Source of the DNA: Lysinibacillus composti | Lineage (GTDB): Bacteria > Bacillota > Bacilli > Bacillales_A > Planococcaceae | Length of the DNA: 64,000 nt | Direction of reading: 5' to 3' | Assembly (NCBI RefSeq): GCF_016908465.1 | Contig: NZ_JAFBDY010000009.1 | Location: forward strand, 1-64,000 | In this document: piece after piece, positions 1 to 8,663 of the stretch | Position numbering within the stretch: position 1 is the first letter of the stretch | Layout of the letters: every line of letters begins with the position of its first letter | The notes under the pieces: model-generated | Told to the model about the DNA's origin: nothing | Seen by the model: the letters and a program-made list of their open reading frames with translations, nothing else | Database searches by the model: none | Translations under genes and position numbers: made by a program

Positions 1-440
1 CGTAAAGGTGAAGTAGTCGCACGTAAAGAGGCAGCCCTCGCACGTAACCCGATGAAACTCGCACGAAAAACGAGCCCGCGCACGTAAAGGTGAAGAAGTC
101 GCACGTAAAGAGGTAGCCCGCGCACGTAACCCGATGAAACTCGCACATAAAAGAGCCATAGTCGCACGAAAAACAAGCCCGCGCACGTAAAGATGAAGAA
201 CCCGCACGTAACCCGACGAACCCCGCACGTAAAAGAACCAAAGTCGCACGAAAAACGAGCCCGCGCACGTAACCCGACGAATTTCGCACATAAACTTGTG
301 AAAGTCGCACATAAACTCGCGAAAGCCGCACATAAACTCGCGAAAGCCGCACATAAACTCGCGAAAGCCGCACATAAACTCGCGAAAGCCGCACATAAAC
401 TCACGAATCCCACATATAAACTCACTAAAACCCGCACATA
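1..440. repeat. 21-bp minisatellite (CGCAC-headed units)
   Basis: About twenty head-to-tail units, nearly all 21 bp, each opening with CGCAC and usually RTAAA. A 19-bp variant unit starts at 60, 163 and 245, giving a higher-order pattern of four or five units. From 306 to 389 four almost identical units follow (CGCACATAAACTCGCGAAAG core). The array continues off the left edge. It stays open in one frame because 21 is a multiple of three, but there is no ribosome binding site and no conserved protein is recognisable, so I treat it as non-coding. It ends directly against the ilvA terminator, whose stem also contains CTCGCAC. Confidence 0.9.
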
Positions 441-474
441 AAAAAACCCCCTCGCACCAAAGCGCGAGAGGGAG
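441..474 (-). terminator. Rho-independent terminator of ilvA
   Basis: Read on the minus strand, CCCTCTCGC and GCGAGGGGG form a GC-rich stem followed by a run of T. It lies just past the ilvA stop codon. Confidence 0.85.
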
Positions 475-486
475 CAAACTACTACA

Positions 487-1749
487 TTAAACTAACAAAT
501 TAAATAATTGGCTATCTTTATTGATTTCAGTGAATTCGAAGCCGTTGACACGCATGCGGTCGATAAGGCCTTCGTAATCTTCAGGTTTGCTTACTTCGAT
601 TCCGACTAATGCTGGGCCACTTTCTTTGCTGTTTTTCTTAGTATATTCAAACGTTGTAATATCATCGTTTGGACCAAGAACAACTGTTAAGAATTGGCGT
701 AACGCACCTGCGCGTTGAGGGAAGTTCACGATGAAATAGTAAAGTAACCCTTCGAATAATAAAGATTTCTCTTTGATTTCTTGCATACGACTAATGTCAT
801 TGTTTCCGCCAGTGATGACAGCAACAGCCGTTTTACCTTTAATTTGATCGGCATATAGATCAAGTGCTGCAACTGGAAGCGCACCAGATGGTTCAGCTAC
901 AATTGCATGCTTATTGTATAAATCTAAAATCGTCGTACTTACTTTTCCCTCTGGAACCAGGACAATATCATCTAAATACTGTTTGCAGATTTCATAAGTT
1001 AAGTTACCGATACATTGTACAGCAGTGCCATCACAGAATTTATCAATTTTTGCAAGTGTTGTTGGGCCGTTGTTTTCGAATGCCGCTTTCATACTAGCAG
1101 CACCTGCTGGCTCCACACCGATTACCTGACTCGTAGGTGATAGATTCTTCACATAGGCTGCAATCCCTGACATTAGACCGCCTCCGCCAATACCTCCGAA
1201 GATAAAGTCGATTGGTGCTTCGATATCGTTCATTACTTCAACAGCTACTGTACCTTGTCCAGCGATGATATCTAAATCATTGAATGGATGAATGAAAATC
1301 ATTTCATGCTCATCGCAATATTCCATAGCAGCTGCAGCTGAATCATCAAAAGTATCGCCAGCTAAAATTATTTCTACTTTATTTCGACCAAACATACGCA
1401 CTTGGTCAATTTTTTGTTTTGGTGTAGTTAAAGGCATAAAGATCGCACCTTTAATATTTAAATGTGCACATGCAAAGGCCACCCCTTGTGCATGGTTGCC
1501 TGCACTTGCACAAACCACACCGCTTGCTCTTGCATCGCTTTCAATTTTTTTTATTTTATAATAAGCCCCGCGTAATTTAAATGAACGGACATGTTGTAAA
1601 TCTTCGCGTTTAAAATAGATGTTGGCGCTATATTTTTCAGATAAGTATTCGTTTTTGATAAGTGGTGTATGTAATACAACATCTTTTAATAGATGATGTG
1701 CTCTTAAGATGCTTTCAACAGCTAAAGTTTTTGTGTCAGTGACTTCCAT
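487..1749 (-). CDS. ilvA: Threonine dehydratase (biosynthetic, IlvA)
   Basis: PLP enzyme that deaminates threonine to 2-oxobutanoate, the first committed step of isoleucine synthesis. The catalytic domain shows SFKLRGA with the PLP lysine at about residue 58, SAGNHAQG (82-89) and the phosphate-binding glycine loop GGIGGGG (185-191). The last ~90 residues form a single ACT-like regulatory domain, as in the 422-residue B. subtilis enzyme, so feedback control by isoleucine is likely. The ATG is preceded by TGGAGG at good spacing. It is a single-gene unit with its own terminator, not part of the large ilv-leu operon. Confidence 0.96.
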   Translation of the reverse strand: MEVTDTKTLAVESILRAHHLLKDVVLHTPLIKNEYLSEKYSANIYFKREDLQHVRSFKLRGAYYKIKKIESDARASGVVCASAGNHAQGVAFACAHLNIKGAIFMPLTTPKQKIDQVRMFGRNKVEIILAGDTFDDSAAAAMEYCDEHEMIFIHPFNDLDIIAGQGTVAVEVMNDIEAPIDFIFGGIGGGGLMSGIAAYVKNLSPTSQVIGVEPAGAASMKAAFENNGPTTLAKIDKFCDGTAVQCIGNLTYEICKQYLDDIVLVPEGKVSTTILDLYNKHAIVAEPSGALPVAALDLYADQIKGKTAVAVITGGNNDISRMQEIKEKSLLFEGLLYYFIVNFPQRAGALRQFLTVVLGPNDDITTFEYTKKNSKESGPALVGIEVSKPEDYEGLIDRMRVNGFEFTEINKDSQLFNLLV

Positions 1750-2010
1750 CGTGTCGTAACCTCCAATATAAATTAAAACATTGATTTATTCTAACACAAA
1801 AAAGGCGCTTTTTTCACAAATATTTACCTTATTCTAAAAATTTCATCAATAAACATATTGAAATGGTGAATCTTAGGAACTCACGTCGAAATGGAATCCC
1901 AATCTCTCTTAATTTATTGATAATGAGTCAAATCTTTAAGCAATTTTTTAATCCTAATGCAATCGATTCTTGACGTTAATAGCGATATGTAAAACTATCA
2001 CTTTAGTACA
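1750..2010. other. Intergenic region upstream of ilvA
   Basis: No gene seen. It must hold the ilvA promoter. A small symmetric element, AAAAAAGGCGCTTTTTT (1798-1814), could form a weak hairpin in either direction. No T-box or other known leader motif is recognisable. Confidence 0.5.
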
Positions 2011-2041
2011 AAAAAAGAGCCAGCAACAGGCTAGCTCTTTT
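2011..2041 (-). terminator. Rho-independent terminator of the yjiH-type gene
   Basis: On the minus strand AAGAGCTAGCC and GGCTCTT pair around a short loop and are followed by seven T residues. It lies about 50 bp past the stop codon of the upstream membrane protein gene. Confidence 0.8.
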
Positions 2042-2093
2042 GACCGTCTTGTGCATCCCGAGTCCGCGAATCGAAAAGGGGTTTTGCGCATAA

Positions 2094-3443
2094 TTAGAAT
2101 AGAATATGTGCAATCAATGCAATAATTGGCATTGAAATTAATGTACGGATTAAGAAAATCAAAAATAAATCCCAAATTTTTAATGGAAGCTTTGTTCCTA
2201 AAATTAAACCACCGACTTCTGACATATAGATTAATTGCGTTACAGAAATCGTTGCAATGAAGAAACGAGTCATTTCGGATTCAATTCCAGCACCTAAAAT
2301 AGAAGGTAATAGCATGTCCGCAAACCCAACAATCATCGTTTGTGCAGCCTCATCAGCATGTGGAATTTGTAAAAGAGTTAGTAGTGGCTCAAAGGGCATA
2401 CCTAAAATTTTAAAGAAATCAGTGTATTCAGCAAGAACTAATGCAATCGTACCGAACGACATAATGACTGGCGTGATGGCAAACCACATTTCAAGAACAT
2501 TTTTAAATCCTGATGAAATTACTTTTCCTAAATTTTTATTGTCATCAGCTTTTGTTAAAGCATTGTGTAAACCAAATGTTAACGCATTATAGCCTTGAGG
2601 AACGTCCTCGTTTTTATTTGGATTAGAACCATCAATGTTTAAATCTGCTTTACCGCGTAATGGGAAAATACGAGGCATAATTACCGCTAAAATAATACCA
2701 ACTAAAATAACTGTACCGTAAAATTGTAAGAAATAATTGTTAAGACCCACTGTATCTAACACAACAAGACAAAAAGTAATAGACACTACAGAAAATGTTG
2801 TTGCAATCGTTGCAGCCTCACGTGCAGTATAGTTACCTTCCTCATATTGTTTACTTGTTAATAAAACCCCGATTGTGCCATCTCCAACCCAAGAAGCCAA
2901 ACAGTCAATAGCTGCTCGACCAGGAATTTTGAATAATGGACGCATAATTTTTACCATCATGGAGCCAAAAAATTCAAGTAAACCAAAGTCCGTTAATAAA
3001 GGAAGTAATAAACCTGCAAATAAAAATAGTGAAAACATCATTGTAACTAATCCACCATCTGGAGCGATTAATAATCCTGCAGTATTATCACTTGTAAAGC
3101 TTTCTGGACCTACTTGGAATAAATACATTGCCGCAAAAATAACAGCTAAAATACGCATAACCGTCCAGAACCAATTCACACGGAATAAAGAATCAACGAG
3201 TGAACGTTCTTCTTTCTCTGGCGTGAATTGCATCATAACTGATCCTACTGCTGCAATAATAAAGACAACTAATGCAAACCAATGAATAAATGAAGTTACA
3301 TTCGCTGCTAAAGTATTTGAAAGTATTGCGATGGGAACCTTTAAACCGTCTGATGTATTAATTGGGGTAATAAATAAAAATACCCCGAAAATCGATAGAA
3401 CGATGAAAAGGAACCATGTATATGGAGTGAATTTTTTTGTCAT
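2094..3443 (-). CDS. yjiH: YjiH family membrane protein (nucleoside-recognition/Gate domain)
   Basis: Polytopic membrane protein of 449 residues with about ten hydrophobic segments, beginning MTKKFTPYTWFLF. It has the layout of the YjiH family: an N-terminal helix pair, a Gate (nucleoside-recognition) core around residues 130-250 that contains WVGDGTIGVLL, and a C-terminal helix bundle with SEVGGLILG. Transported substrate is unknown for the family; ion- or nucleoside-linked transport is only suggested by the domain name. The ATG is preceded by AGAGGTT. It is monocistronic between two terminators. Confidence 0.8.
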   Translation of the reverse strand: MTKKFTPYTWFLFIVLSIFGVFLFITPINTSDGLKVPIAILSNTLAANVTSFIHWFALVVFIIAAVGSVMMQFTPEKEERSLVDSLFRVNWFWTVMRILAVIFAAMYLFQVGPESFTSDNTAGLLIAPDGGLVTMMFSLFLFAGLLLPLLTDFGLLEFFGSMMVKIMRPLFKIPGRAAIDCLASWVGDGTIGVLLTSKQYEEGNYTAREAATIATTFSVVSITFCLVVLDTVGLNNYFLQFYGTVILVGIILAVIMPRIFPLRGKADLNIDGSNPNKNEDVPQGYNALTFGLHNALTKADDNKNLGKVISSGFKNVLEMWFAITPVIMSFGTIALVLAEYTDFFKILGMPFEPLLTLLQIPHADEAAQTMIVGFADMLLPSILGAGIESEMTRFFIATISVTQLIYMSEVGGLILGTKLPLKIWDLFLIFLIRTLISMPIIALIAHILF

Positions 3444-3649
3444 ATTGATAACCTCTTCTAGTTAGTATTTCAAATTGAATATTTATACACTATAATTGCT
3501 TTGAAATTATATGTCTATATTCGGTGAATAAGAAAAACAATTCAGAAACTTCTAAATGCGCAAAGGCTATCAATATTTCTACTTTGAATTCACTTTTGTA
3601 TTCGTTAAACAGTTTTTTAATTTAAATTAGTGTATATTTTATGAATAGG

Positions 3650-3685
3650 AAAAGGGGTAGGTAAATGTTACCTACCCCGAAAAAA
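3650..3685 (-). terminator. Terminator of the yojF-bshB2 operon
   Basis: Near-perfect inverted repeat GGGGTAGGTAA / TTACCTACCCC with a 3-nt loop. On the minus strand it is followed by TTTT, about 35 bp past the bshB2 stop. Confidence 0.8.
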
Positions 3686-3714
3686 TAAGGTGAAAAACTA
3701 ATAATTATGCAATT

Positions 3715-4392
3715 TTAATCTTTGAATTCATAATTGTAGTATGGTTCGAAGTTTAACCAACTTTCGCTCATTGGTCTACCTTCTTCAACGCGTTTTGTTG
3801 TTTCCTCCATCATCCATGCAGTTTGCGAAGCATGAGCCTGAAGCGCTTTGATTTTATCCTGTTTTACACTACTAACATCGTTTTTAAATGTTGGTTCACC
3901 AATGTTTGCAATCGTGTTATTTGCAAAAGCAACTGCAGTAATACGAGGACGGTCATTTTTGGGTATACGACGAACAGCTTCAACAACAGCACGAGCAGTT
4001 GCTTCATGGTCTGGGTGTACAGCATAACCAGGGTAGAATGTAATGATTAGGGAAGGGTTTAATTCGTCTATTAAATCTGTTACGAGTTTAACCATTTTTT
4101 CATCATTTTCAAATTCAACTGTTTTGTCGCGTAGTCCCATCATACGTAAATCTTCAATCCCCATAGCAGCACATGCATTAATTAATTCTTTGCGACGAAT
4201 CTCAGGTAGTGATTCACGTGTTGCAAAAGGTGGGTTACCTAAGTTACGCCCCATTTCCCCAAGAGTTAGGCAGGCATATGTAACTGGGACCCCCATGTTG
4301 CGATACAATCTAATTGTTCCAGCAGATGAGAAGGCTTCATCATCTGGATGAGGGAAGACAACTAAAACATGACGTTCAGGTTGTAAAGACAT
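3715..4392 (-). CDS. bshB2: Bacillithiol biosynthesis deacetylase BshB2
   Basis: Zinc-dependent LmbE-type deacetylase of 225 residues. It removes acetate from N-acetylglucosaminyl-malate in bacillithiol synthesis and may also act on bacillithiol conjugates. The metal site is visible as HPDDE (15-19) and HPDH (126-129), the latter in the family motif GYAVHPDHE. It is the second gene of a two-gene operon, 16 bp after yojF, the same pair as yojG-yojF in B. subtilis. The assignment to BshB2 rather than BshB1 rests on this pairing and on sequence flavour. Confidence 0.9.
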   Translation of the reverse strand: MSLQPERHVLVVFPHPDDEAFSSAGTIRLYRNMGVPVTYACLTLGEMGRNLGNPPFATRESLPEIRRKELINACAAMGIEDLRMMGLRDKTVEFENDEKMVKLVTDLIDELNPSLIITFYPGYAVHPDHEATARAVVEAVRRIPKNDRPRITAVAFANNTIANIGEPTFKNDVSSVKQDKIKALQAHASQTAWMMEETTKRVEEGRPMSESWLNFEPYYNYEFKD

Positions 4393-4408
4393 CTATTATT
4401 TCACCCCT

Positions 4409-4759
4409 TTAATAAGTAAATGGCGTTTCGCTAATCTCTAAAGCGACCGCTAATTTTCCTGTATAGTCTAATCCGGCCATCAATAATCGACCTTTTTCAT
4501 CTAACTCATAGTGAGTAATTCCTTGGGCATATACCCATCCGTGTTCCATTTTTAATCCAACTCTATGTGGTGTGTCGTCGACTACTTTTCCAAGTTCGAA
4601 TCGAATTTTCACATTACGGATGAAAGCGCCAGCGTTAAATACGTTTTCGTTAAAATGGGTTGCATATGATCCATTCGTTGTTTCTAGATGAATATAGACG
4701 TCTTTGTTAGCAAAAGAATTAAGCAATTCTTGGACCTTGTTCACTTCAACCTTTTCCAT
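4409..4759 (-). CDS. yojF: YojF family protein (DUF1806)
   Basis: Small soluble protein of 116 residues, function not established, conserved next to bshB2 in Bacillales. I start it at MEKVEVNKV, because AGGAGGAG lies eight bases upstream; a longer in-frame ATG 87 bases further upstream lacks a ribosome binding site and would add an unrelated hydrophobic leader. The close spacing to bshB2 suggests a role in bacillithiol metabolism, which is inference from context only. Confidence 0.85.
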   Translation of the reverse strand: MEKVEVNKVQELLNSFANKDVYIHLETTNGSYATHFNENVFNAGAFIRNVKIRFELGKVVDDTPHRVGLKMEHGWVYAQGITHYELDEKGRLLMAGLDYTGKLAVALEISETPFTY

Positions 4760-4953
4760 CCTAATTCTCCTCCTTTCACATCTATGTACTTTATAGTATA
4801 GTAAAAAACTTGAATTAATGAAAAGAAAAAGTAAAGTACCTGTCATTCAAACGATTCTATACCTTTAAAATTATATAGTGATGGGACCATAAAAATTCTT
4901 CCTTGAAACTTTAATAATATTCAAGTACGTTGGAAAGGAAAGAGGTGTCACAG

Positions 4954-5637
4954 GTGAAAGATGCTTTAAAAAATGATTGGCAAGAAATTTTATCAGCAGA
5001 AATGAATCAACCATATTACGGGGAATTACAAAGTTTTGTTGCACAGCAATACAACATATCAACAGTTTATCCACCAAAGGATGAAGTGATGAGCGCTTTT
5101 AATTCGGTCCCTTACAAAGAAGTGAAAGTTGTCATTTTGGGGCAGGATCCATATCATGGTCCTGGACAAGCGAATGGCATGTGTTTTTCAGTAAAGCCAG
5201 GCGTTCAGCAGCCACCAAGTTTAAGAAATATATTTAAAGAATTACATCAAGATATTGGTTGTGAAATACCAAAAGAGGGCTACCTAATGGGGTGGGCGAA
5301 ACAGGGAGTCTTCCTTTTAAATACTGTACTGACCGTTCGCCAAGGTGAAGCGAATTCACATAGAGGAATGGGATGGGAACAATTTACCGACACAGTGATT
5401 GCTAAGTTGGCAGAACGTCCTGATCCTATTATTTTTGTGTTATGGGGGCGGCCAGCACAAACAAAACGCACAATAATCGAAAAACACGGTGAACATCATT
5501 ACATTTTACAAGCACCTCATCCAAGCCCATTAAGTGCACATAGAGGTTTTTTTGGAAGTAAGCCATTTTCACAAATTAACGCAAAACTAAGTGAATGGGG
5601 AAAGCAACCAATTGAATGGTGTTTAATAGAGTCGTAG
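4954..5637 (+). CDS. ung: Uracil-DNA glycosylase (family 1)
   Basis: Base-excision repair enzyme that removes uracil from DNA. GQDPYHG (63-69) carries the water-activating aspartate (D65), and HPSPLSAHRGFFG (189-201) is the minor-groove intercalation loop with the conserved histidine and serines. I choose the GTG start (MKDALKND) because AAGGAAAGAGGTG sits just upstream and the resulting 227 residues match the 225-residue B. subtilis protein; an in-frame TTG 24 bases earlier overlaps that ribosome binding site. It heads a group ending in ywdK that is collinear with the B. subtilis ung (ywdG) locus. Confidence 0.96.
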   Translation: MKDALKNDWQEILSAEMNQPYYGELQSFVAQQYNISTVYPPKDEVMSAFNSVPYKEVKVVILGQDPYHGPGQANGMCFSVKPGVQQPPSLRNIFKELHQDIGCEIPKEGYLMGWAKQGVFLLNTVLTVRQGEANSHRGMGWEQFTDTVIAKLAERPDPIIFVLWGRPAQTKRTIIEKHGEHHYILQAPHPSPLSAHRGFFGSKPFSQINAKLSEWGKQPIEWCLIES

Positions 5638-5715
5638 AAAAAAGACCCTATTTGTTTGCTTTTCACCTCCTATGAAATCATGGTAAAGTGTTATAGAAAG
5701 TGAGGGGAGCATTTG

Positions 5716-5895
5716 TTGAAAGTGAATTGTTTTAATTGTCAACATTTCCGTGTAACTTGGGATCAACATAACCCTCGTGGTTGCAGTGCGTATCAATTTA
5801 AATCAAAACAGGTTCCTTCATTAGTCGTGAAGCAATCTTCTGGACTAGAATGTATGAAATTTAAACAGAAGCAAATGCAGGGGGTTAAACGATGA
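5716..5895 (+). CDS. Small four-cysteine protein downstream of ung
   Basis: Fifty-nine residues beginning (M)KVNCFNCQHFRVTWD. It has a CxxC pair near the N-terminus and two more single cysteines (GCSAY and ECMKF), a spacing that could hold zinc or an iron-sulfur cluster; no metal has been shown. The TTG at this position is favoured over the adjacent upstream TTG because GAGGGGAG lies six bases away. Its stop overlaps the start of ywdI by 4 bp, so the two are translationally coupled. I recognise it as a recurring small protein near ung in firmicutes but know no function. Confidence 0.75.
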   Translation: MKVNCFNCQHFRVTWDQHNPRGCSAYQFKSKQVPSLVVKQSSGLECMKFKQKQMQGVKR

Positions 5896-6164
5896 TTTCC
5901 TATGAAACTCTACTTAGAGAAATTGAAAAACATTTAACAAGTGCAAAAAATACATCGCACGAACAACAATTACGTGAACAGCTTATTGCAATTAAAGCTC
6001 TTTGTGATGTAGCACTATCAAACAGCATAGAAATACAAGTGAACCAAAAAGTCTTCGAACATCAAGTAAGTCAGCCAGTGGTATTGGAAAATAAAAATAC
6101 CTCACTCTCTTCAACGAAACTACAAGAAAACGATGCAAATGGTGAGTCTATTTTTGATTTTTAA
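5892..6164 (+). CDS. ywdI: YwdI family protein (DUF5327)
   Basis: Ninety-residue soluble protein, start ATG overlapping the previous stop by 4 bp, with GCAGGGGG upstream as ribosome binding site. The N-terminal half is predicted helical (EIEKHL...LREQLIAIKALCDVAL) and the C-terminal third is low-complexity and polar, ending ESIFDF. Position and length match B. subtilis YwdI between ung and ywdK. Function unknown. Confidence 0.75.
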   Translation: MISYETLLREIEKHLTSAKNTSHEQQLREQLIAIKALCDVALSNSIEIQVNQKVFEHQVSQPVVLENKNTSLSSTKLQENDANGESIFDF

Positions 6165-6260
6165 ACATTAAGAGAATAATTTTCCTTATGATATAAAAGT
6201 TGTTCAATAGATTTTTTTCTGTGGGAAAAAGTTAAAACATATATTAAGGAGGCTTTACAT

Positions 6261-6641
6261 ATGAAAGGAGCCATTATTTCAGGCGCAATCCATGGATTCC
6301 TAGCGGTAGCGTTCGGTGCGTTTGGAGCACATGCTTTAAAAGAAATACTTAATGAATACAGTTCAGGTATTTGGGATACAGCAGTTCAATATCAAATGTT
6401 TCATGCTTCTGCACTACTTGTAATTGGTATTTTAATGAGTTCAAAATTGTTTGGAGACGTGAAACAATTAAAATGGGCAACTATTTGTATGAATTTAGGA
6501 ATTGTCTTTTTCTCAGGTAGTTTATTTATTCTAGCGATTTCAGGGATTGGTATACTAGGTGCGATTACACCAATTGGTGGCGTTTTATTTTTATCCGGAT
6601 GGATTTTGGTCATCGTATCAGCAACTAAATATGCGAAATAA
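6261..6641 (+). CDS. ywdK: DUF423 small membrane protein YwdK
   Basis: Four-helix membrane protein of 126 residues. The DUF423 hallmark FGAFGAHALK follows the first helix and YQMFHASALLVIG the second. Start ATG has AAGGAGG at ideal spacing. No biochemical function is known for the family. It ends the ung-ywdI-ywdK group, with a strong terminator immediately downstream. Confidence 0.9.
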   Translation: MKGAIISGAIHGFLAVAFGAFGAHALKEILNEYSSGIWDTAVQYQMFHASALLVIGILMSSKLFGDVKQLKWATICMNLGIVFFSGSLFILAISGIGILGAITPIGGVLFLSGWILVIVSATKYAK

Positions 6642-6644
6642 GAG

Positions 6645-6687
6645 AAACCCAAAAGACTGCTCAAGTGCATTTCTTTTGGGTTTTTTT
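6645..6687 (+). terminator. Terminator after ywdK
   Basis: AAACCCAAAAGA pairs with TCTTTTGGGTTT and is followed by a run of T. Confidence 0.9.
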
Positions 6688-6854
6688 CTGCCCATGCATT
6701 AGAAATTACAACTTTTCAATGAAATTCACCTATTAATCTATTAATTTTCATACTATTCTTTCTACTTTTCGTGTAACATTAATTTAAAGGCTAGTTACTT
6801 ATCTACATATGTATGAGCTTACTGTTTAGGTTCAACTAGAAAGGGGTTAATGAT

Positions 6855-8045
6855 TTGGATAATTTATTTTCAACATTACAAAATTATTTTGAGGAAATGG
6901 TTTCAATCCGTCGTTATTTACATGCGAATCCAGAACTTTCTTTTCAAGAGGTGCATACACCTGCTTACATCGCAAACTACCATCGTGAATTAGGATTAGA
7001 AGTACGCGAGGGGGTTGGAGAACGTGGAGTTGTGGCCACATTACGCGGTGGAAAACCAGGAAAAACTGTTGCCTTACGTGCCGATTTTGATGCACTTGCG
7101 ATTCAAGAATTAAATGAACTTCCATATAAATCAAAAGTAGATGGTGTCATGCATGCATGTGGACATGATGGCCATACAGCAACCTTATTAGTACTAGCAA
7201 AAGTTTTATCGGAAATACGTGAAGAGATCGCAGGAAATGTTGTCTTCATTCATCAACATGCAGAAGAGATTACTCCAGGTGGCGCAAAAGCGATGATTGA
7301 GGATGGTTGTCTAGATGGAGTAGATGTAATTTTTGGTACTCACTTATGGGCACCAACACCTCTAGGAGACATATGGGTAAGAAGTGGCCCAATAATGGCA
7401 GCTGCAGATGGGTTTGAAATTACTATTCAAGGGAAAGGGGGGCATGGTGCAGAACCTCATAAATCGATCGATGCAGTTGTCGTAGGTTCTCAATTCGTAA
7501 CGCAATTACAAACGATTGTATCTCGTCGAGTAGATCCTTTAAAATCTGCGGTTGTTTCAGTAGGACACTTTGAAGCATTAAATCCGTTTAATGTTATTGC
7601 AGATCAAGTTGTGTTAAAAGGAACAGTTCGTACATTTGAGGATGATGTTCGTTCGTTGATTGAAAAAGAAATCGAAACCTTAATTAAATCGGTGTGTGAC
7701 GGCTTCCATGCTACTTATGAATTTAATTATTACCGTGGATATCCACCGGTTGTCAACCATAAAAAAGAGACGCATTATCTTGCGGAAGTGGCGTGCCAAA
7801 TACCAGAGGTTCGGAATGTCGTTGAATGCCAACCGTTAATGATTAGTGAAGACTTTGCTTACTACTTAGAAAAAGTACCTGGCACATTCTTCATTACAGG
7901 AGCAAAAAATCCAGAATGGGAAACAGCCTATCCACATCACCATGCTAGATTTGACTTTGATGAGAGTGCGATGTTGATTGCTGCGAAAACATTAGGACTT
8001 GCCACATTAAATTATTTAAATCAAGGTAAATGTTTGATGAAATAA
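6855..8045 (+). CDS. M20 family metallo-amidohydrolase
   Basis: Dinuclear-metal peptidase-fold amidase of 396 residues, of the hippurate hydrolase / N-acyl-L-amino-acid amidohydrolase type. Metal ligands are visible in HACGHDGH (100-107, C102 and H104), in the HQHAEE glutamates, and in a C-terminal HHHARF histidine; the lid domain with GKGGHGAEPHKSID lies in the middle. Start is TTG with AAAGGGG eight bases upstream. Substrate cannot be read from sequence; N-acetyl or other N-acyl amino acids are likely. It is flanked by terminators, so it is transcribed alone. Confidence 0.88.
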   Translation: MDNLFSTLQNYFEEMVSIRRYLHANPELSFQEVHTPAYIANYHRELGLEVREGVGERGVVATLRGGKPGKTVALRADFDALAIQELNELPYKSKVDGVMHACGHDGHTATLLVLAKVLSEIREEIAGNVVFIHQHAEEITPGGAKAMIEDGCLDGVDVIFGTHLWAPTPLGDIWVRSGPIMAAADGFEITIQGKGGHGAEPHKSIDAVVVGSQFVTQLQTIVSRRVDPLKSAVVSVGHFEALNPFNVIADQVVLKGTVRTFEDDVRSLIEKEIETLIKSVCDGFHATYEFNYYRGYPPVVNHKKETHYLAEVACQIPEVRNVVECQPLMISEDFAYYLEKVPGTFFITGAKNPEWETAYPHHHARFDFDESAMLIAAKTLGLATLNYLNQGKCLMK

Positions 8046-8160
8046 AACTGCTTTACTAAAAATAGACGTATATATGATTATGTCTACAATGGCAGGAATG
8101 CCTGTAGTTTCCGTTTCTTATAATTAGAAATACAGAAGTTTCATCTCATACAAAAAATTA

Positions 8161-8204
8161 AACCCACTTCATGGAACTGTTTATATCCATGAGGTGGGTT
8201 TTTA
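8161..8204. terminator. Bidirectional terminator between the amidohydrolase and gerQ
   Basis: AACCCACTTCATGGA pairs with TCCATGAGGTGGGTT, with T-rich flanks in both directions. The two genes converge on it. Confidence 0.88.
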
Positions 8205-8211
8205 AGTATGT

Positions 8212-8631
8212 TTATCTTCTAGTAGGAAGGCCAGGTGTTTGATTGAAATAAGCCAGTTCTTCATCAAACTCAGCAAAGTCAAAGTAAATCATTGGGAATA
8301 AGAAACGATGACCTGTACTTGGATCGCTAATGATTGCGTGGTCACGTCCTGCTGCTTCTACATAGCCACGTACTACTTTAGTATTTCCTTGGCCATTAAT
8401 ACCTGCTGCTTCTGGTACAGTAAAATAGAAGGTCCCAATTTTCCCACGGTTTAATCGTAAAATGTTTTCGATATAAGACTCTTCACGTTGTAAGGCCGGA
8501 GTCCCTGGTGGTGCCATAGGTGAAGTACCAGGTAATTGACTAGGTGTCTGAGGAGTCTGAGGTGTTTGTGTCATAGGAAACTGATAAATTGGTTGTTGTT
8601 GCGCAGTTGGATTCCAATAATAATAAGCCAC
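8212..8631 (-). CDS. gerQ: Spore coat protein GerQ
   Basis: Inner-coat protein needed in B. subtilis for the cortex hydrolase CwlJ to work during germination. The C-terminal ~90 residues (ESYIENILRLNRGKIGTFYFT onward) are the conserved GerQ domain. The first ~50 residues are proline-, glutamine- and threonine-rich with TQTPQTPQTP repeats. Start is GTG with AAAGGATG upstream; an ATG nearby is out of frame. At 139 residues it is shorter than the B. subtilis protein, and the N-terminus lacks the lysines that are cross-linked by transglutaminase there. Position after ung-ywdK matches ywdL. Confidence 0.92.
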   Translation of the reverse strand: MAYYYWNPTAQQQPIYQFPMTQTPQTPQTPSQLPGTSPMAPPGTPALQREESYIENILRLNRGKIGTFYFTVPEAAGINGQGNTKVVRGYVEAAGRDHAIISDPSTGHRFLFPMIYFDFAEFDEELAYFNQTPGLPTRR

Positions 8632-8663
8632 AAAAACATCCTTTCATTTAAGTTTAATCAATA

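Noticed and set aside
1-440. CRISPR array
   Set aside because: Units are contiguous 21-mers without unique spacers of constant length, and no cas genes are in the window.
193-441. Open frame of AHKLAKA-like repeats as a protein gene
   Set aside because: It exists only because the 21-bp repeat is divisible by three; no ribosome binding site, no promoter, and frame-shifting 19-bp variants occur to its left.
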